This document shows, piece after piece, positions 1-11,631 of a DNA stretch of 64,000 nt; positions within the stretch are counted from its first letter, which is position 1, and the number at the start of each line of letters is the position of its first letter. The DNA is taken from the NCBI RefSeq assembly GCF_964204645.1, contig NC_134028.1:6923001-6987000 (forward strand). Reading direction: 5' to 3'. This DNA is from Tubulanus polymorphus (lineage: Eukaryota > Nemertea > Palaeonemertea > Tubulaniformes > Tubulanidae). Made by a program: the position numbers and the translations under genes. Under the pieces are notes generated by a model, which made no database searches, was not told the DNA's origin, and saw nothing but the letters and a program-made list of their open reading frames with translations.

Positions 1-320
1 TTCAAGCACAAACCTGGCATTCATTTCTCTCAAGGGAAATGTTAGGATCCAAGACCCAGTTGCGAGAACTCTATCATCAGAAATACTTCACTTATTTCAC
101 GAAGACTCAAATTTAACCCACAAATGTCAACAGTCCCACTATTTTGAGTGGTCTGGATGAGTTTCTTTTCAACTCGTAAATAAAATTTAAACCGAGAACT
201 AAATTACAGGGCTGCCAACCTCGGAAAAGTTCTATATCAGTAACAAGGTGAATTCCTTCACGAAAATTACATATAAACATATGAAATATGAAACAAAATG
301 TTCAAAGTAAATACTATTAC

Positions 321-373
321 TATTTACTTATTGATGAACATCGATTATTGTAATCAATGTTCATCAGTAAATA
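321..373. repeat. Short palindrome / hairpin
   Basis: TATTTACTTATTGATGAACAT is followed about 15 bases later by its reverse complement, ATGTTCATCAGTAAATA, giving a stem of about 17 bp with one small bulge. No flanking target duplication is obvious. It could be the remnant of a miniature element or simply a hairpin. Confidence 0.6.
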
Positions 374-769
374 ATCAGTATTTCTTAGGACAAATTAGTA
401 ACAACATACTGAAAATCGGGAACTGAAAATCGGGAACAGTTGGCAGATCTGAAACCTAATTAGACTCTGCTATTCGGGTTTTTGAAAAAGAAATAATTTC
501 GATCTTAGATCTAAAATTTCGACTCAAAACTGCACAGCCGCCGACGACAGCGTTTATAAATTCATTCTAACCTCTTTATTGCACTTTGATCGAGTTTTCA
601 CCTCAGAGACGATGAGACCGATTATTTTACCATTGTAAACCGACGCTAGCGAATAGAATTTCGCATTCGAAGCGATGTCTTGAAACCAACTATCGGGATA
701 ACTGAAAAAAGAATTAGGCAAAAAAACTCATTACAATAGGCCTAATTTGAAAAAATTATTAGTAGCCTA

Positions 770-1065
770 TGTATCAAAAATGTGTAAAAAGTGCTGATTT
801 TGGCGAACAACAATGGCTGCCAGTCGGCCATTTTGATTCTGACAGGGCCAGTTTTTGGGCTGAAAATGTGTCTAGGGTAGATACATGTGTAACCCAAATA
901 TCAAGATGTTACCTTGAAGCGTCTTCAAAACTTCCCAAAATAACTGGATTCCGTCTACGGACAGACGGACGAAAAGTGAACGCAATAGTCCGCTGGGACT
1001 TAAGTCCCAAGTGGGCTAAAAACTCATTCCCTAATTTGATAAAATTATTAGTAGCCTATGCATCA
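770..1065 (+). repeat. Dispersed repeat family R1, partial copy
   Basis: This segment (key words GGCGAACAACAATGGCTGCC, GTCTAGGGTAGATAC, CTTGAAGCGTCTTCAAAACT) recurs at 6334-6440 and 7275-7360, and in reverse orientation at about 25820-26265 and, more diverged, 23755-24030. The copies are diverged and carry no recognisable protein. It is a non-autonomous dispersed repeat of unknown class. Confidence 0.7.
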
Positions 1066-1581
1066 GGAGCGGATTAGGGGGTCATCTCGGGAGTCCGGAC
1101 CCTGCCTTGCCATTGTGGTTGCCATTTTCGTCAATACAAGAGAGGGATTGTTAAAACTTGTAAATTGGAAACCATCCTCTCGGAAAATGCATATTTTCAG
1201 ATGTATTTCTTCAAAAAATATCTAACACCGAGGGTGGGGCTCCACTAATAGCCTGTGATGCCCGGCTTTATCTGAAAAACATCTGTCATTTCTTCTGGAC
1301 CCCGACCTTCCAATTTTCCCAGCTTAATTAAAGGCGCAGATTCTTTAAGAGTTTTGTTGGGAACTGAGTAAAATCCTTTTGTCCACCATAATCACTATAA
1401 AGAACGTGTAGATAGGAATTCTATAATTACATAGGCCTACAGGTGTACTGGTTTCAGATATCAAGGAGGTTTTAATCTGTGAAACGTCGTAAATATAGCT
1501 AGTGTCATCCGTTTACGGCATCGTAAAAATAGCCTGAGCGATTCTTTAAAGGAAATTCTATGTCCTTTTTTTTCGTTTTAG

Positions 1582-1848
1582 CGTTCTGCGCCTGCAATTG
1601 CATGTCAGGAATTTTACGATCAGATTTTATGGGCAGCACGGGACAACTTCAACTTACTCGATGGGAAACCAATCTCTACAGAGCAATTTAATCTCGTCGA
1701 TGTCGCCCGAATTCAGGAATCGGAGTTGAACCTCGGGCTGTATGCTGAATGTGATAGTAGTCTGACTCATTGGGTCAACCCTCATCTAACAGTAAAACCA
1801 TATCGTGAACCTCCTCAATCTCCTGAAAAAAACAAGCAATTTGATTAA
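1582..1848 (+). CDS. 3'-terminal coding exon of an unrecognised gene
   Basis: A pyrimidine-rich acceptor (tttttttcgttttag) precedes 88 codons open in one frame, ending in TAA at 1846-1848. The peptide begins RSAPAIACQEFYDQILWAAR, has a central acidic/hydrophobic part (TEQFNLVDVARIQESELNLG), and ends in a proline- and lysine-rich tail with YREPPQSPEKNKQFD. Composition and codon use resemble the proven exons further right and differ from the surrounding AT-rich repeats. I see no membrane segment or zinc site and cannot name the family. Upstream exons must lie left of the window or in 1-1580, where I could not find one. The alternative, a processed fragment, is less likely because of the good acceptor and intact frame. 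Confidence 0.55.
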   Translation, partial: RSAPAIACQEFYDQILWAARDNFNLLDGKPISTEQFNLVDVARIQESELNLGLYAECDSSLTHWVNPHLTVKPYREPPQSPEKNKQFD

Positions 1849-4800
1849 CAAACCAGCAGAGAAACATCTGTTGAGTGTTGTTTTTAGTGTAGTTACGTTT
1901 CTGAACATCACAGCAGAAGATTAGAATACCATTAAGTTTCTAAGTGGTTCATTACCTATATAAAAAATTCTGATTGAGTCAATAACAATGATTGGACTTG
2001 AAATATATCCCATTCAGGCCTATCGAAAAGTAAAAGTACTAACCTCTCAACAATCTTCCATCTGAAGTTCGATCAAATGATAAAATTGTTTACTAACAGC
2101 TGTAAACAAATCATCACGAGCAAACCTGTAGATACACATCCATGGGCATGGGGTGTCTATTTTGAGATATCGAATTGGTTCGAATCCCACTTTGCGGCTA
2201 CGCTGCTCAATGATCCCGGACACCTCGAAAAAAATTATAGCTGGGTTCCGACCTATTCTCAGTCAAATTATAACTTTTTTAGACGGTTATTTCCCAAGCC
2301 TCCTGAAATATATCTACAATGACGATCGCGCCCCGTCAGTCTAGAATTTCCTTTTGTTTTGACGAATGATCCTGCGTCCGGGAGCCGCCGGCTGCCAATA
2401 CGCCGCGCGGCCAGAATTAGCCACACCAGGGTAACTAAAATTGCCAAAAGTTAAATCTCCAATGCGATGTTATTTCAACAAATCTTCGCATGCCAGGGTA
2501 AGAATCAACAAATCCTCGCATACCAGGGTAAGAATCAATGAACCTCGCTTCGCTCGCGTTAGTAGATGAGCAACTTTATGTACCGAACACCGGGTCGCAA
2601 TTTCACAGAAACGATCGAAATTCATGCGTTTGGGATACAACTGGGGTCTCATAAAAGGACAAGTAGATGTGAAACTGTACCCTTGGTAGGCTTGGTTTAT
2701 GATGCGAGGGTTTAATCAGATTTAGATGCTGCAGTTTCGCACACTAAATAGCGAGTACGGTATTTAATCCTGTCGAGTTCAGTTTCACGAAGAAAGGATG
2801 AATCAATTTTAGCTAAACTATGTTTAGTTTCACATAACCGGTATGAGGGTCAACTGTAATTCAACAATTTAATGCCGAAAGAACCCTCGGCTAAATTTCA
2901 TAAAATGTAACTTTGATTCAGACTTTTTTCAAAATAAAACAAACGCAATTGGTTTGTGAAACTGGACCCTCCGCAGCTCAGTTTCTTTAAAAAAAACTTC
3001 ACTCAATTCGAGTTAAATATTTTTGAGTAAATTATTTCTATGAAACTGAACTAGTGTGATGGGACGCACTGAGTGTGTGTGAAACTGCTGGCATCTGTAA
3101 TCATAACTAGATCAACACAGAAAATCCATCTTTATTTCAAATAAAACGAAATAGTCCCATAATAAAGAAAACCTGTTGATATTTCAACCTTTTTGGTTTC
3201 ATTGATTGTGAGACTACAGTCATACAAAATATGTTCATTTAACAAAATATGTCCACTTACAAAATCACACAAGTTTATACATTTACAAATTCAAGTTTTT
3301 TGTTTCATTGATTGAAAACTAATGCAGTTACATGGAGTGCGTAAATTATCTCATGCCCTTGATCCATCTCAGAAAGCCCATCATTACGGTTTTCTCTAAT
3401 GACCTCAATTAGTGAGGCAGAAAACCCGTTATTGCTGCTTAGCAATTATATTGAATCTAAAATTAAATCAATTAATTTTCAGTAAAAATTAAAACCCACT
3501 TTACACAAATTTAAAAGGATTAGAAGACACAACATTTAGGAGTCTCTTTAGAGACCATCGTCAAGTCTGAAGAAATAACTTAAACAGGAAAAATTGAGAG
3601 GGAAAAACAAGTTACTTCAGAAAAGTAAAGCTAGAGGTTGTTAAGTGCTTAGGTTGAGAGGTTTTGTTATTTTGTGCGTATAGGTTGTTCTAGTTATTTC
3701 TTCTACTGTAGTTGTTTATCTACTTTCATTATTTTGATTCTGATTATTGATAAATAAATTATGCCTTTTAAATTTGCATATAGCGGGGTTTAAATCATCA
3801 GTCTATGCCCGATCGTCTGGTTATCTATTAGCAAAAATTACATTACAGCTTTGAGAGATGAATCAGGGGATAACATTGTTTTTATGGATATGTGATACAC
3901 AGTCCATGGAATTATCACAAACACAACAACAGTCGCCTGCTCGTGCCGGCCAGTACAATATAATACCGGTTGGTTATATATTTGGCTTAAACGTTAAAAT
4001 TGCAGATCTCGGAATTAAGTGGCAGCATATCACTCTGCAGGTAGATGGCTGGTCACTGTCCTTGCCTAATGGAATCCACCTCGTCCTAGAATAGAAAGAA
4101 AACTTGCTTCTGCAGATATAACATTAACAATGTTTGATTGAATTAACAGTCAAGTGGGAATTAGTTTCCGAAATTATTTCATGATAACACAGTTATAGTT
4201 CTAGATAATAATTCAACACCATTATTCAATATTTGATCAACTTTCAAACTGTTCTATTGGACAAATTTCATGCTGCAAAAAAACATCATAGCGACATATT
4301 TACAAAATTACATCACATTAGAGCAAAACTCACCATTTACAAACTCATATCGGATTAGTTCAGTGCCATTCTGACCATCCAGACAATTTCCATTTCTAGC
4401 AGGATTTCACTTCCAAGAGTCATAATGTCATAAAGTTAAGAGAACTGATGATTTCCTGAAAAATGAATTTACAAATAATTGAACTGTTAACTTTTATAAC
4501 AAGCGAGAACCAGGTTGAATTATGTAGAGAAAATTACTTCACTATTTGAAGGTGAATATTTCGATTTCTCCTGCTGCAATTTGTGTTTGGTGCATCGTAT
4601 TCTGAAAAGAGAAAATTATTCCAGAAAATGATTCATGAAATGAATAAGAAACTGAGGCTTGTTTGTGTTCGATTGACAAAAAACCCACCAGGTTTTTGAG
4701 TAGTTTATCACAATGCGTTGAGTGTATGCAGATTTCTGAGAGGTTTGATGGTAGCTTTAGACTGCGTCCTCTAGTGCAATATACCTGTCCTATACCTGTC

Positions 4801-5660
4801 GACATTGACCAATCAAAAACGAATCATTTTCCGCACTTGATTTGAAGATAAATCTCCTGAAATAAGACAATATAGTTTATAACCGATAAAGCACCACAAA
4901 TTACAGCAATATATCGATATAAAACTCACCACTTCTGACTTGTTTTTGTAGAGCGCAATGTTTACTGCAAGTTCAGCTTCATTTTGGGCCCTAGAATACA
5001 AAAGTGATTTGAAATTCACCTTCACTGATTAATGTAGCTTCCAGGTTTATAAATGTACAGTTTTATAGAGAGTGGAATCTGTAGAGACATTTACCGGTAC
5101 TTGTTTTGTTTTAAGGATCTAAAGCGATGTCCATCTTTAACAAATTTGTTCCCAATGTTTACTGTTCACAGATTCTATCAAAGGTTCCAGTTATTTCTGC
5201 TCTTAAAAACAAATGTAGTAATGTTAGAAATTGTCAGGTAAGTTGTTATGAAATAAGAGCAGTTTCAAACAAAATCAAAAACTCACCATTTTCGTCAATG
5301 TTTGTATTTGAGGTCAGCTGTTGGGTGCCAAAACCTCCATTGCTCTGTTCACTGAAAATATGTATGGAAAACATAAAGATCTTGATAATTCCAGTTTTGA
5401 TAAGGAAATAAATACATTTTTACAATTGAAAACTCACTTCAAACTAAGCAGTGATCTTTGAGTGATTGAATACTGAAAACATGAAGGGATAGAATAATTT
5501 ATGTAGAACAGTTCTCTAAAAACAAGAGCCCCAAGGGGCACAATGGCCAGCCTGTCAGATTTGCTTTTTATAAATGATGTAATCTGTGGGTTATATTTAT
5601 CAATATACACTCCCTGCTCAATGTCATTTACATAGTACAATCATGTGTTAAAACAGACAG
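1849..5660. other. Gene-poor stretch, possible minus-strand exons
   Basis: No gene can be established. A 35-bp unit occurs twice in tandem at 2476-2540 (CGCATACCAGGGTAAGAATC). Three short minus-strand segments look like exons, each with an acceptor, an open frame and a GTGAGTTTT donor: 5351-5287, 4990-4930 and 4395-4334. Their reading phases do not join directly to one another, so they are not called as a gene (see findings). Confidence 0.35.
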
Positions 5661-5667
5661 CAGGAGC

Positions 5668-5968
5668 GAATGTAATATAGAAATACTAAGTTATTGTATT
5701 GTTCAACGCCCCTGGTGGCCATATACAAAAACCAATGAGCTTGAAACTCACCTCAATCATAGACCATGTCATGAGCTACAACTTTCCTATTGATTGTGGT
5801 AGCAAAATATGCATAGGTACGAATGTAATATAGAAATACTAAGTTATTGTATTGTTCAACGCCCCCTGGTGGCCATAAACAAAAACCAATGAGCTTGAAA
5901 CTCACCTCAATCATAGAACATGTCATGAGCTACAACTTTCCAATTAATTATGGTAGCAAAATATGCTT
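5668..5968. repeat. 153-bp tandem duplication
   Basis: GAATGTAATATAGAAATACT begins at 5668 and again at 5821. The two copies match along almost their full length, including the phrase about CAACGCCCCTGGTGGCC and the AGCTTGAAACTCACCTCAAT block. The second copy continues into the R1-related repeat to its right. Confidence 0.85.
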
Positions 5969-6440
5969 AAGTATCAAAATGATGTGGCAAAACTTTTTTT
6001 CCACCTATGAATGAGTACTGATGACCCCAAGATGGCCGCCAATTGCGTCATAATTGCCTGGTCAAAAATACCCTCTCGGATATAAAAGATCCTTTTCCAA
6101 AGAATACCCATTACAAATTGCAATGAAAAATGGCACACCATTAGAAAGCTACAGGACTCAGAATTCAGGCCAAAATTAACATTTTTGGGAACAAAAAAGG
6201 TCACAGGACGGCCATCTTGAGTCCGATCGACCCAATTTTTCTCATGCCGATGGGCCCTTGGGGGATACAAATACATACGAATGATCAAGGTTATTGATAA
6301 AAGTGTCTTCAAAATTTCCCTCGAAAACTTCTAAAATGTGTAAAAAGTGCTGATTTTGGCGAACAACAATGGCTGCCAGTCGGCCATCTTGAATCTGACA
6401 GGGCCAGTTTTTGGCCTGAAGATGTGTCTAGGGTAGTTAG
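5890..6440 (+). repeat. Dispersed repeat family R1, longest copy
   Basis: From CTTGAAACTCACCTCAATCA through the GGCGAACAACAATGGCTGCC block, this matches the reverse complement of about 25820-26265. It has an additional internal segment (about 5990-6300) that is absent from that copy. There are no terminal inverted repeats and no protein, so the class is unknown. Confidence 0.65.
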
Positions 6441-6990
6441 TTACCTAATCGTTGGTGGTAAGCTTTTTATAATCGGATGGGCTTATACCAACGTTAGGGA
6501 TGACAAGGACCAAAACACGGTTGAAAAAAGTAACACTTCAAAAGTATACTTTCTATTCACTTCAGTCCACAATTAATGGCTTAATTCACAAACTAACACA
6601 GGTACCTTTCGAAATAATCCAATTTTATGTATGTTTCGAGTGGTTAATCAACATTATTTTGAGAAATTAATTAATTTCTCCACCAATTTCGCCATTGGCC
6701 GCCATTTCTCTGTATTGCACATGTGGCATGATAAGACAAGGGGACCTACAAGGATTTATATAAAATTTTTAAGACGAAACGACAATTTTTATTTTTGATG
6801 GTTTTCCAACTTATATTTCAAATCTTCATGTTTTCCATAATAAATAATGAAGTAATAAATTCTGGTAAAAGAAAAATGTGAATAAGTGTTGATTTCTTAA
6901 TTTTTTTCAATTTCGTCGTTTCGCTTCGTTAGTTTGTGCTGTTGTCCTGGCCTTAGTCCACAGGTGCCAGCACCTCCAGTAATTTTCAAA

Positions 6991-7148
6991 ATGGCAGCTG
7001 TTGACCCGACGGAAATTTACTCTCACTTTACGGCCGATTTGCACATGGATTAAGATCGTCAGGTGAGGTGTTATAGGTATCAGACAAACTACGAATCTGT
7101 TGTGCGTCGATTTCAACAAAAAATAGACGGATATCTTAAGAGACAATG
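6991..7148 (+). pseudogene. Short interrupted reading frame, possible gene relic
   Basis: One frame starts at ATG 6991 (MAAVDPTEIYSHFTADLHMD), is broken by TAA at 7051-7053, then stays open in the same frame to TGA at 7146-7148 (contains SVVRRFQQKIDGYLKRQ). The start context resembles a genuine first exon, but no homologue could be named and the stop makes a functional product unlikely. It may be chance. Confidence 0.2.
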
Positions 7149-7274
7149 AAATGCCAGGCAAATTACTCGTCAGTCAAATTGGCTGACGAAGATTTCATAC
7201 AAAAATGACCTTCCCATTCCTGACTGTGGTTTGTGAAAATATCCGATTGTGAAACTAAACCACAGACAGGTTAC

Positions 7275-7360
7275 TGACTATGTCTAGGGTAGATACACGT
7301 ATAAACCAAATATCAAGACATTACCTTGAAGCGTCTTCAAAACTTTGGAACTCTCATGAA
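7275..7360 (+). repeat. Dispersed repeat family R1, fragment
   Basis: TGTCTAGGGTAGATACACGT through TTGAAGCGTCTTCAAAACTT matches 875-930 of the first copy with few changes. Only this part of the repeat is present. Confidence 0.65.
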
Positions 7361-8239
7361 CTATCTAGATGGTTATCTCTCGACTCAATAGCTTCAAGAC
7401 CCATCTCAAAACAACTTTGTTCCATGCAGCATACCATTAACTCTCGGAAAGCGAATTGGATTTAACATTTTTTTTGGCAGAATAAAATTTGATTGAATTT
7501 GCAATTCGAGCACATGGCTAATTAGCATATCAAGTTCATACACTCGATTTGGGAAAAGAAATTTTTTGCGAACCTTGCGCAATTGTCAAGGATGAATTTT
7601 CTGTAGAGCAAATAAAAATTCCTCCCAAACACCAAATCAACTAAAGATTTCATAGAAATCGATCTTGAAATACGATTTTAAATCTTAAAATAAAACCCGG
7701 AAGTAAAACAATAGACGATACCGCAGGTTCATGTGAACACCCGATTTCTATAAACGAAATGTTGGTTGTGACAAAATTGTTCAGACGGTTTTAGGTGGTA
7801 ATAAGTACGCAAACGTAACGACCATGGTCGACTTATTCGATGAAATCAGGCCCATGTGATATCCAAATTTTGACTTTTTTATTCACCAGACCTCCCTGAT
7901 ATAGAAATAAAAAAATTTGGTGGTACGAATAGTGCAATCACAGCGCCGACGGCGACAGAGCCGTGTCAGAGATCGGCGGAGTGAAAATTGTCGAACACGA
8001 AGAAGTAGGCTATTGAGCTACTTGAATCGCGAAAACTCCTGGCGCGGCCCCGACGCTTTTCGTTGATTAAGTAGTACAAATATCAAGCAATGGGTTTTCA
8101 CAATCTACCGCCGGTGTTTACCGGATTTCAATATCACTCCAAAATTCAAAGAAACCTCGAAATATCGAACCGCAACACTTTCGGTAGATATCCGCAGCTG
8201 CACAACCGGGAAACTTATTTGTTGATAGCATCGATAGGA

Positions 8240-8460
8240 TCCATCATCTTCTCCCGTCAAGGGATTCGAACCCACTAAGCTAAAGCCGTGCCAGAATCGG
8301 GTCGGGCCAATCACAGCGCTTGTAACAAACCACATTAGGCTTCTGTGGAATTTCCCAGTAAATGGGCCAATCAGCGAACACGTAGCGAACGCGGAAGTAT
8401 TGTCGCGTGTTGATACATGACGTCATGCGCCAAAGCGCCAGTAATGAAATCATGATAATT
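8240..8460 (-). mobile_element. tRNA-derived SINE-like element, copy 1
   Basis: On the minus strand an RNA polymerase III B-box-like GGGTTCGAATCCC (8261-8273) is directly preceded by TAGCTTAGTGG, which resembles an A box. The body (CCAATCACAGCGCTTGTAAC, a GACGTCA palindrome, GCGCCAGTAATGAAATC) recurs at 57445-57705. Shared sequence over more than 200 bp plus a tRNA-like head indicates a SINE family. No poly(A) tail or target duplication was identified. Confidence 0.65.
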
Positions 8461-8782
8461 CACGTGAACAGCTGCTGATATTTTTAGATAAACCAATCAC
8501 AGGGAAGACACAACTTCCTGATTGGCTGATAAAAATTGAAATTTTCCCGATTTTATTTTCGTGAAAAATGCAGAAAACATTTTTATGAGACCCTATTTCA
8601 AAATTCTGCTCGCTACGATTCCGAGAATGGATTACGCTTAAATACGTGATTTGTTCGAATATGCCCTCACTTGGCAAGCAAAAGAGCCTTTTGTGTGGAA
8701 ACCATGTCATTTAAATTCGCTCCATTTGTATAGTAATAGGCTCAGCCTACGGCTGGCCTAATAATGAATTTCCAGGTTTTAC

Positions 8783-8887
8783 CTGCTGCTGTTGTTCCTG
8801 GTGCTGCTGGTGGTGGTGCTGTTGCTGCTGGTGCTGCTGCTGCCGCTGCTGTTGAGTTAAGTAGCTGCAGCTGCTGTGTGTCTCATC
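8783..8887 (-). CDS. Possible glutamine/histidine-rich exon
   Basis: On the minus strand, acceptor ctcatttacag is followed by 35 open codons: DETHSSCSYLT, then a run of CAG/CAC/CAA codons (QQQRQQQHQQQQHHH...), then donor CAG|gtaaaa. Frame and both splice signals agree at phase 0 to 0. It could be a polyQ exon of a minus-strand gene whose other exons I cannot join, or a CAG/CAC repeat that happens to sit between splice-like sites. A nearby possible minus-strand exon (about 9040-8990) has stops in all frames. Confidence 0.3.
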
Positions 8888-9126
8888 CTGTAAATGAGAG
8901 TAAACCATTAGCTTCTAGTTCAAAAGTAATTCAAAATATTAACATTCTGTAGAGAAATTCATTACCAGTTTTGTACTTACCTTTAAATGAGCTTGTTCGA
9001 ATAGTAAATTATATTGTACTTATTTCATTCTGAAAAGAAAAAGAAACAATAATCAGTGATAATAGAGCAGAATGTAACATCTCAAAGTTATCAATCAATC
9101 AGACAGAAACAGTACAGGAGTACAGG

Positions 9127-9323
9127 ATTTCTGTAGATTAAACTGCTGTACTTTTTTCATACTGATTGAACAGTTACAGATATATGTAACATTGTGTACA
9201 GACAAAAGAGTACAGATCACTGCATTACTTCATCCTGTGATTGAACAGTAATTTAATGTTCTTTCATCTTCATTAGATTCCCATCCGTCTTACTAAAACA
9301 TCAGAACATTTCAACTCATCTAA
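9127..9323 (+). repeat. Left arm of a large inverted duplication
   Basis: About 197 bp matches the reverse complement of 12775-12970 at roughly 90% identity by eye (shared words GAACAGTTACAGATATATGT, ACATCAGAACATTTCAACTC). The arms are 3.45 kb apart. Each arm's inner edge abuts a pyrimidine-rich tract. No protein is encoded. Confidence 0.9.
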
Positions 9324-9545
9324 CCTCCCGACCCGACCCTCCCAGATCCCATCCCTCCCACCCTCCCAGATCCCTTCCCTCCCGCCCTCCCTCACCCCTT
9401 CCCTCCCACCCTCCCGGACCCCTTCCCTCTGGCCCTCCCTCACCCCTTCCCTCCCGCCCATCCTCACCCCTTCCCTCCCGCCCACCCACCCTCAATGCCC
9501 TCCCACCCACCCTCAATGCCCTCCCACGTAGCCCTCCCATCATGC
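9324..9545 (+). repeat. CCCTCC-rich polypyrimidine tract
   Basis: Imperfect tandem units of CCTTCCCTCCCGCCCTCCCT and variants run for about 220 bp. The opposite strand is G-rich with many GGG runs, so quadruplex folding is possible. Open frames here (Gly/Arg/Glu repeats) are by-products of the repeat. A similar tract lies at 12655-12770 in the same orientation, although the flanking arms are inverted. Confidence 0.85.
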
Positions 9546-10098
9546 TCCTGTATCCATCTCAGACACCACTCATCTTTAAAATAACTACAATACGATTTGC
9601 CATTTTCACGATCATATCAATTTCATATAATTTCATATCATCAAACCAAACCTGACGAATTAACTAAGGAGGGGGAGGTATACAGAGGGTTCACCCGAAC
9701 CAAGGAAATAAGCCCGAACCAAACCTCCACACTCGCACAATGTTGTGAAAAGGGCAAACATAAACCAAGGACAAGAACGATGTGGCTGAGATCAAGAGAT
9801 CACGCTATTTATGTTGCTTCAACAATTCAACATGACATCACACTCAATGAAACCATTGTGGACTATTTCAATACTCTCTACAAGAGGTTTTATATAAGCA
9901 AGTTATTTATGGTTCATATTCATAAAAGTTATTAATCAATGTTTATAAACTGCTGATGCAAAATATATACGTCATAAATAATCTGTCTGATTGTCTTTTC
10001 AAGTTAACACTTGAACCCAGTGGAACAAATCAAACTCCAGCCATTTTTCCTTCATTTGCCATTTTTCGTTTTTACTCTTTTCTCTGACTTTTAGTACT

Positions 10099-10298
10099 TG
10101 AGTCGAGGTAGGAATAGACCCCTGCCCACTCGCTAAGCGTGCAGGACACTAAACCTTCGAATTGCTCTCGGACCCCTCTCTTTATAATTAAATTTTCATT
10201 TTTTTTGAGTCGAGGTAGGAATAGACCCCTGCCCACTCGCTAAGCGTGCAGGACACTAAACCTTCGAATTGCTCTCGGACCCCGCTCTTCATAACAGC
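10099..10298. repeat. 107-bp tandem duplication
   Basis: TGAGTCGAGGTAGGAATAGA starts at 10099 and again at 10206; about 90 bp is nearly identical (GCCCACTCGCTAAGCGTGCA, CTTCGAATTGCTCTCGGACC). The function is unknown. Confidence 0.85.
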
Positions 10299-10439
10299 AT
10301 TTCATGCTGTTTTATTTCATTCACGCGTTTGCTTTATATTTTTCTTTTCATATGGCTTTTCCTTATTTTGTCGTCTCACTAGAATTCTAATCACTTCCAA
10401 CTGGGATCAAGTATAATCTTGAGAGACAAACAGCAAAAA

Positions 10440-10490
10440 GTTGTTAGTTGCACCAGCAGCAGCAGCAGCTGCAGTAGCACCAGCAGCATC
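10440..10490. repeat. CAG/CTG trinucleotide-rich stretch
   Basis: Interrupted CAG units. On the plus strand one frame reads as an Ala/Pro-rich peptide (APAAAAAVAPAAS), but no bounded exon can be established. Confidence 0.5.
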
Positions 10491-10591
10491 ACTGATACAG
10501 ATGAATCTTTCATTAACTATGTCATTAGTTCCATTCTCAAATATTGAGTCATGAAGGCAACAGAAATAACTTGTAAAATCTTTCATTGACG

Positions 10592-10870
10592 GCCCTGGTT
10601 TGGTGACTGAGAGTCAAAGTTTGGTTCATAGCCCAGGTTTGGTGACCAAAGAGTCAAAGTTTGGTTCATAGCCCTGTGGTTTGGTGACCAAAGAGTCAAG
10701 GTTTGGTTTATGGCCCAGGTTTGGTGACCAAGGAGTCAAAGTTTGGTTCGTAGCCCTGGTCTGATAGTCAAGTTTGGTTCATAGCCCTGTTTTAGTGACC
10801 AAAGAGTCAAAATTTGGTCTATGGTTCCGATTTGGTGACCACGGAGGGTAAATATAGCTCATGGCCCTCG
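10592..10870. repeat. Minisatellite, about 45-bp unit
   Basis: Six diverged tandem units centred on GGTTTGGTGACCAAAGAGTC and AAGTTTGGTTCATAGCCC. Unit length varies from about 36 to 47 bp. Confidence 0.85.
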
Positions 10871-11631
10871 TTGAAGGTAAGTCAGTTTTATGCCCCTGGT
10901 TTGATTACTATATACAAAGGTGGCATTAGAGATGAATTTTCATATGTGAAGCAGTTTTTAGCTATCAAATTGTCACTGCTGTACGAAAGCAAACATACGT
11001 AACATTAGAAATTGAGTGTTGCATGCTGAAAAGGGAAATTGTACAAAACACAAATTGTACAATTACTTGTATAAACTCAAGAATTACACATTGAATGGGC
11101 TAAAAATCTTGCAATAATTCATTAAGTCTGAAATAATTCTGACTTATTTGAGTCTACTGGAAAATGATGCATTGATCGAAGTCTAAAATCTATTATAAAC
11201 TGACAAATTGATCGCGCACTGATAAAATTTTAAATAACAGCGAAGGATGAAATGACTTTCATAAACTGATATAATCGTGAAAAATGGCAAAATACACTAG
11301 AAGTCTTGTAGTAGAAAGGTGGCAGTTGCCTAACTGTGAAAACTACATCTACAGCTCCTTAAATTCTGTCTAGAATAGAATAATAAGTCACAGATAGAAA
11401 TAAACTGTCATCAATAGAATATCCTGAATATAATAATAGAACAATAGTCTCTCCATGTCAATCTTTGTCCCACCAATAAATTGTAAAGTTCATTCTCAGA
11501 AAAATGTGTCCCATCTTTTTGAAAAGGATAACTAATTACTAAGGATATCTATTTATGAATAGTGATATACTGTGTCATGTAAACTGCTGAAGGTGTGTCT
11601 GAAAATCCATATAAGTGATTTACAAAACATA

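Larger units (their letters stand above)
1..1581. other. Non-coding upstream stretch with repeats
   Basis: No convincing exon was seen here. If the exon at 1582 is real, this is probably intron. It contains a small perfect-stem palindrome (321-373), a dispersed repeat copy (about 770-1065), and a 50-bp direct repeat (about 722-780 and 1018-1070) containing ATTATTAGTAGCCTATG. Short open stretches in this interval fall inside the repeat and are not treated as genes. Confidence 0.5.

Noticed and set aside
4542-4602. Minus-strand segment NTMHQTQIAAGEIEIFTFK followed by a stop
   Set aside because: Has an acceptor and an open frame, but is too short to judge and does not join in phase to its neighbours.
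9273-9543. Gly/Arg/Glu-rich frames on the minus strand
   Set aside because: Products of the polypyrimidine tract in several frames at once.
10592-10870. CRISPR-like array
   Set aside because: Adjacent diverged units without unique spacers in a eukaryotic genome; an ordinary minisatellite.
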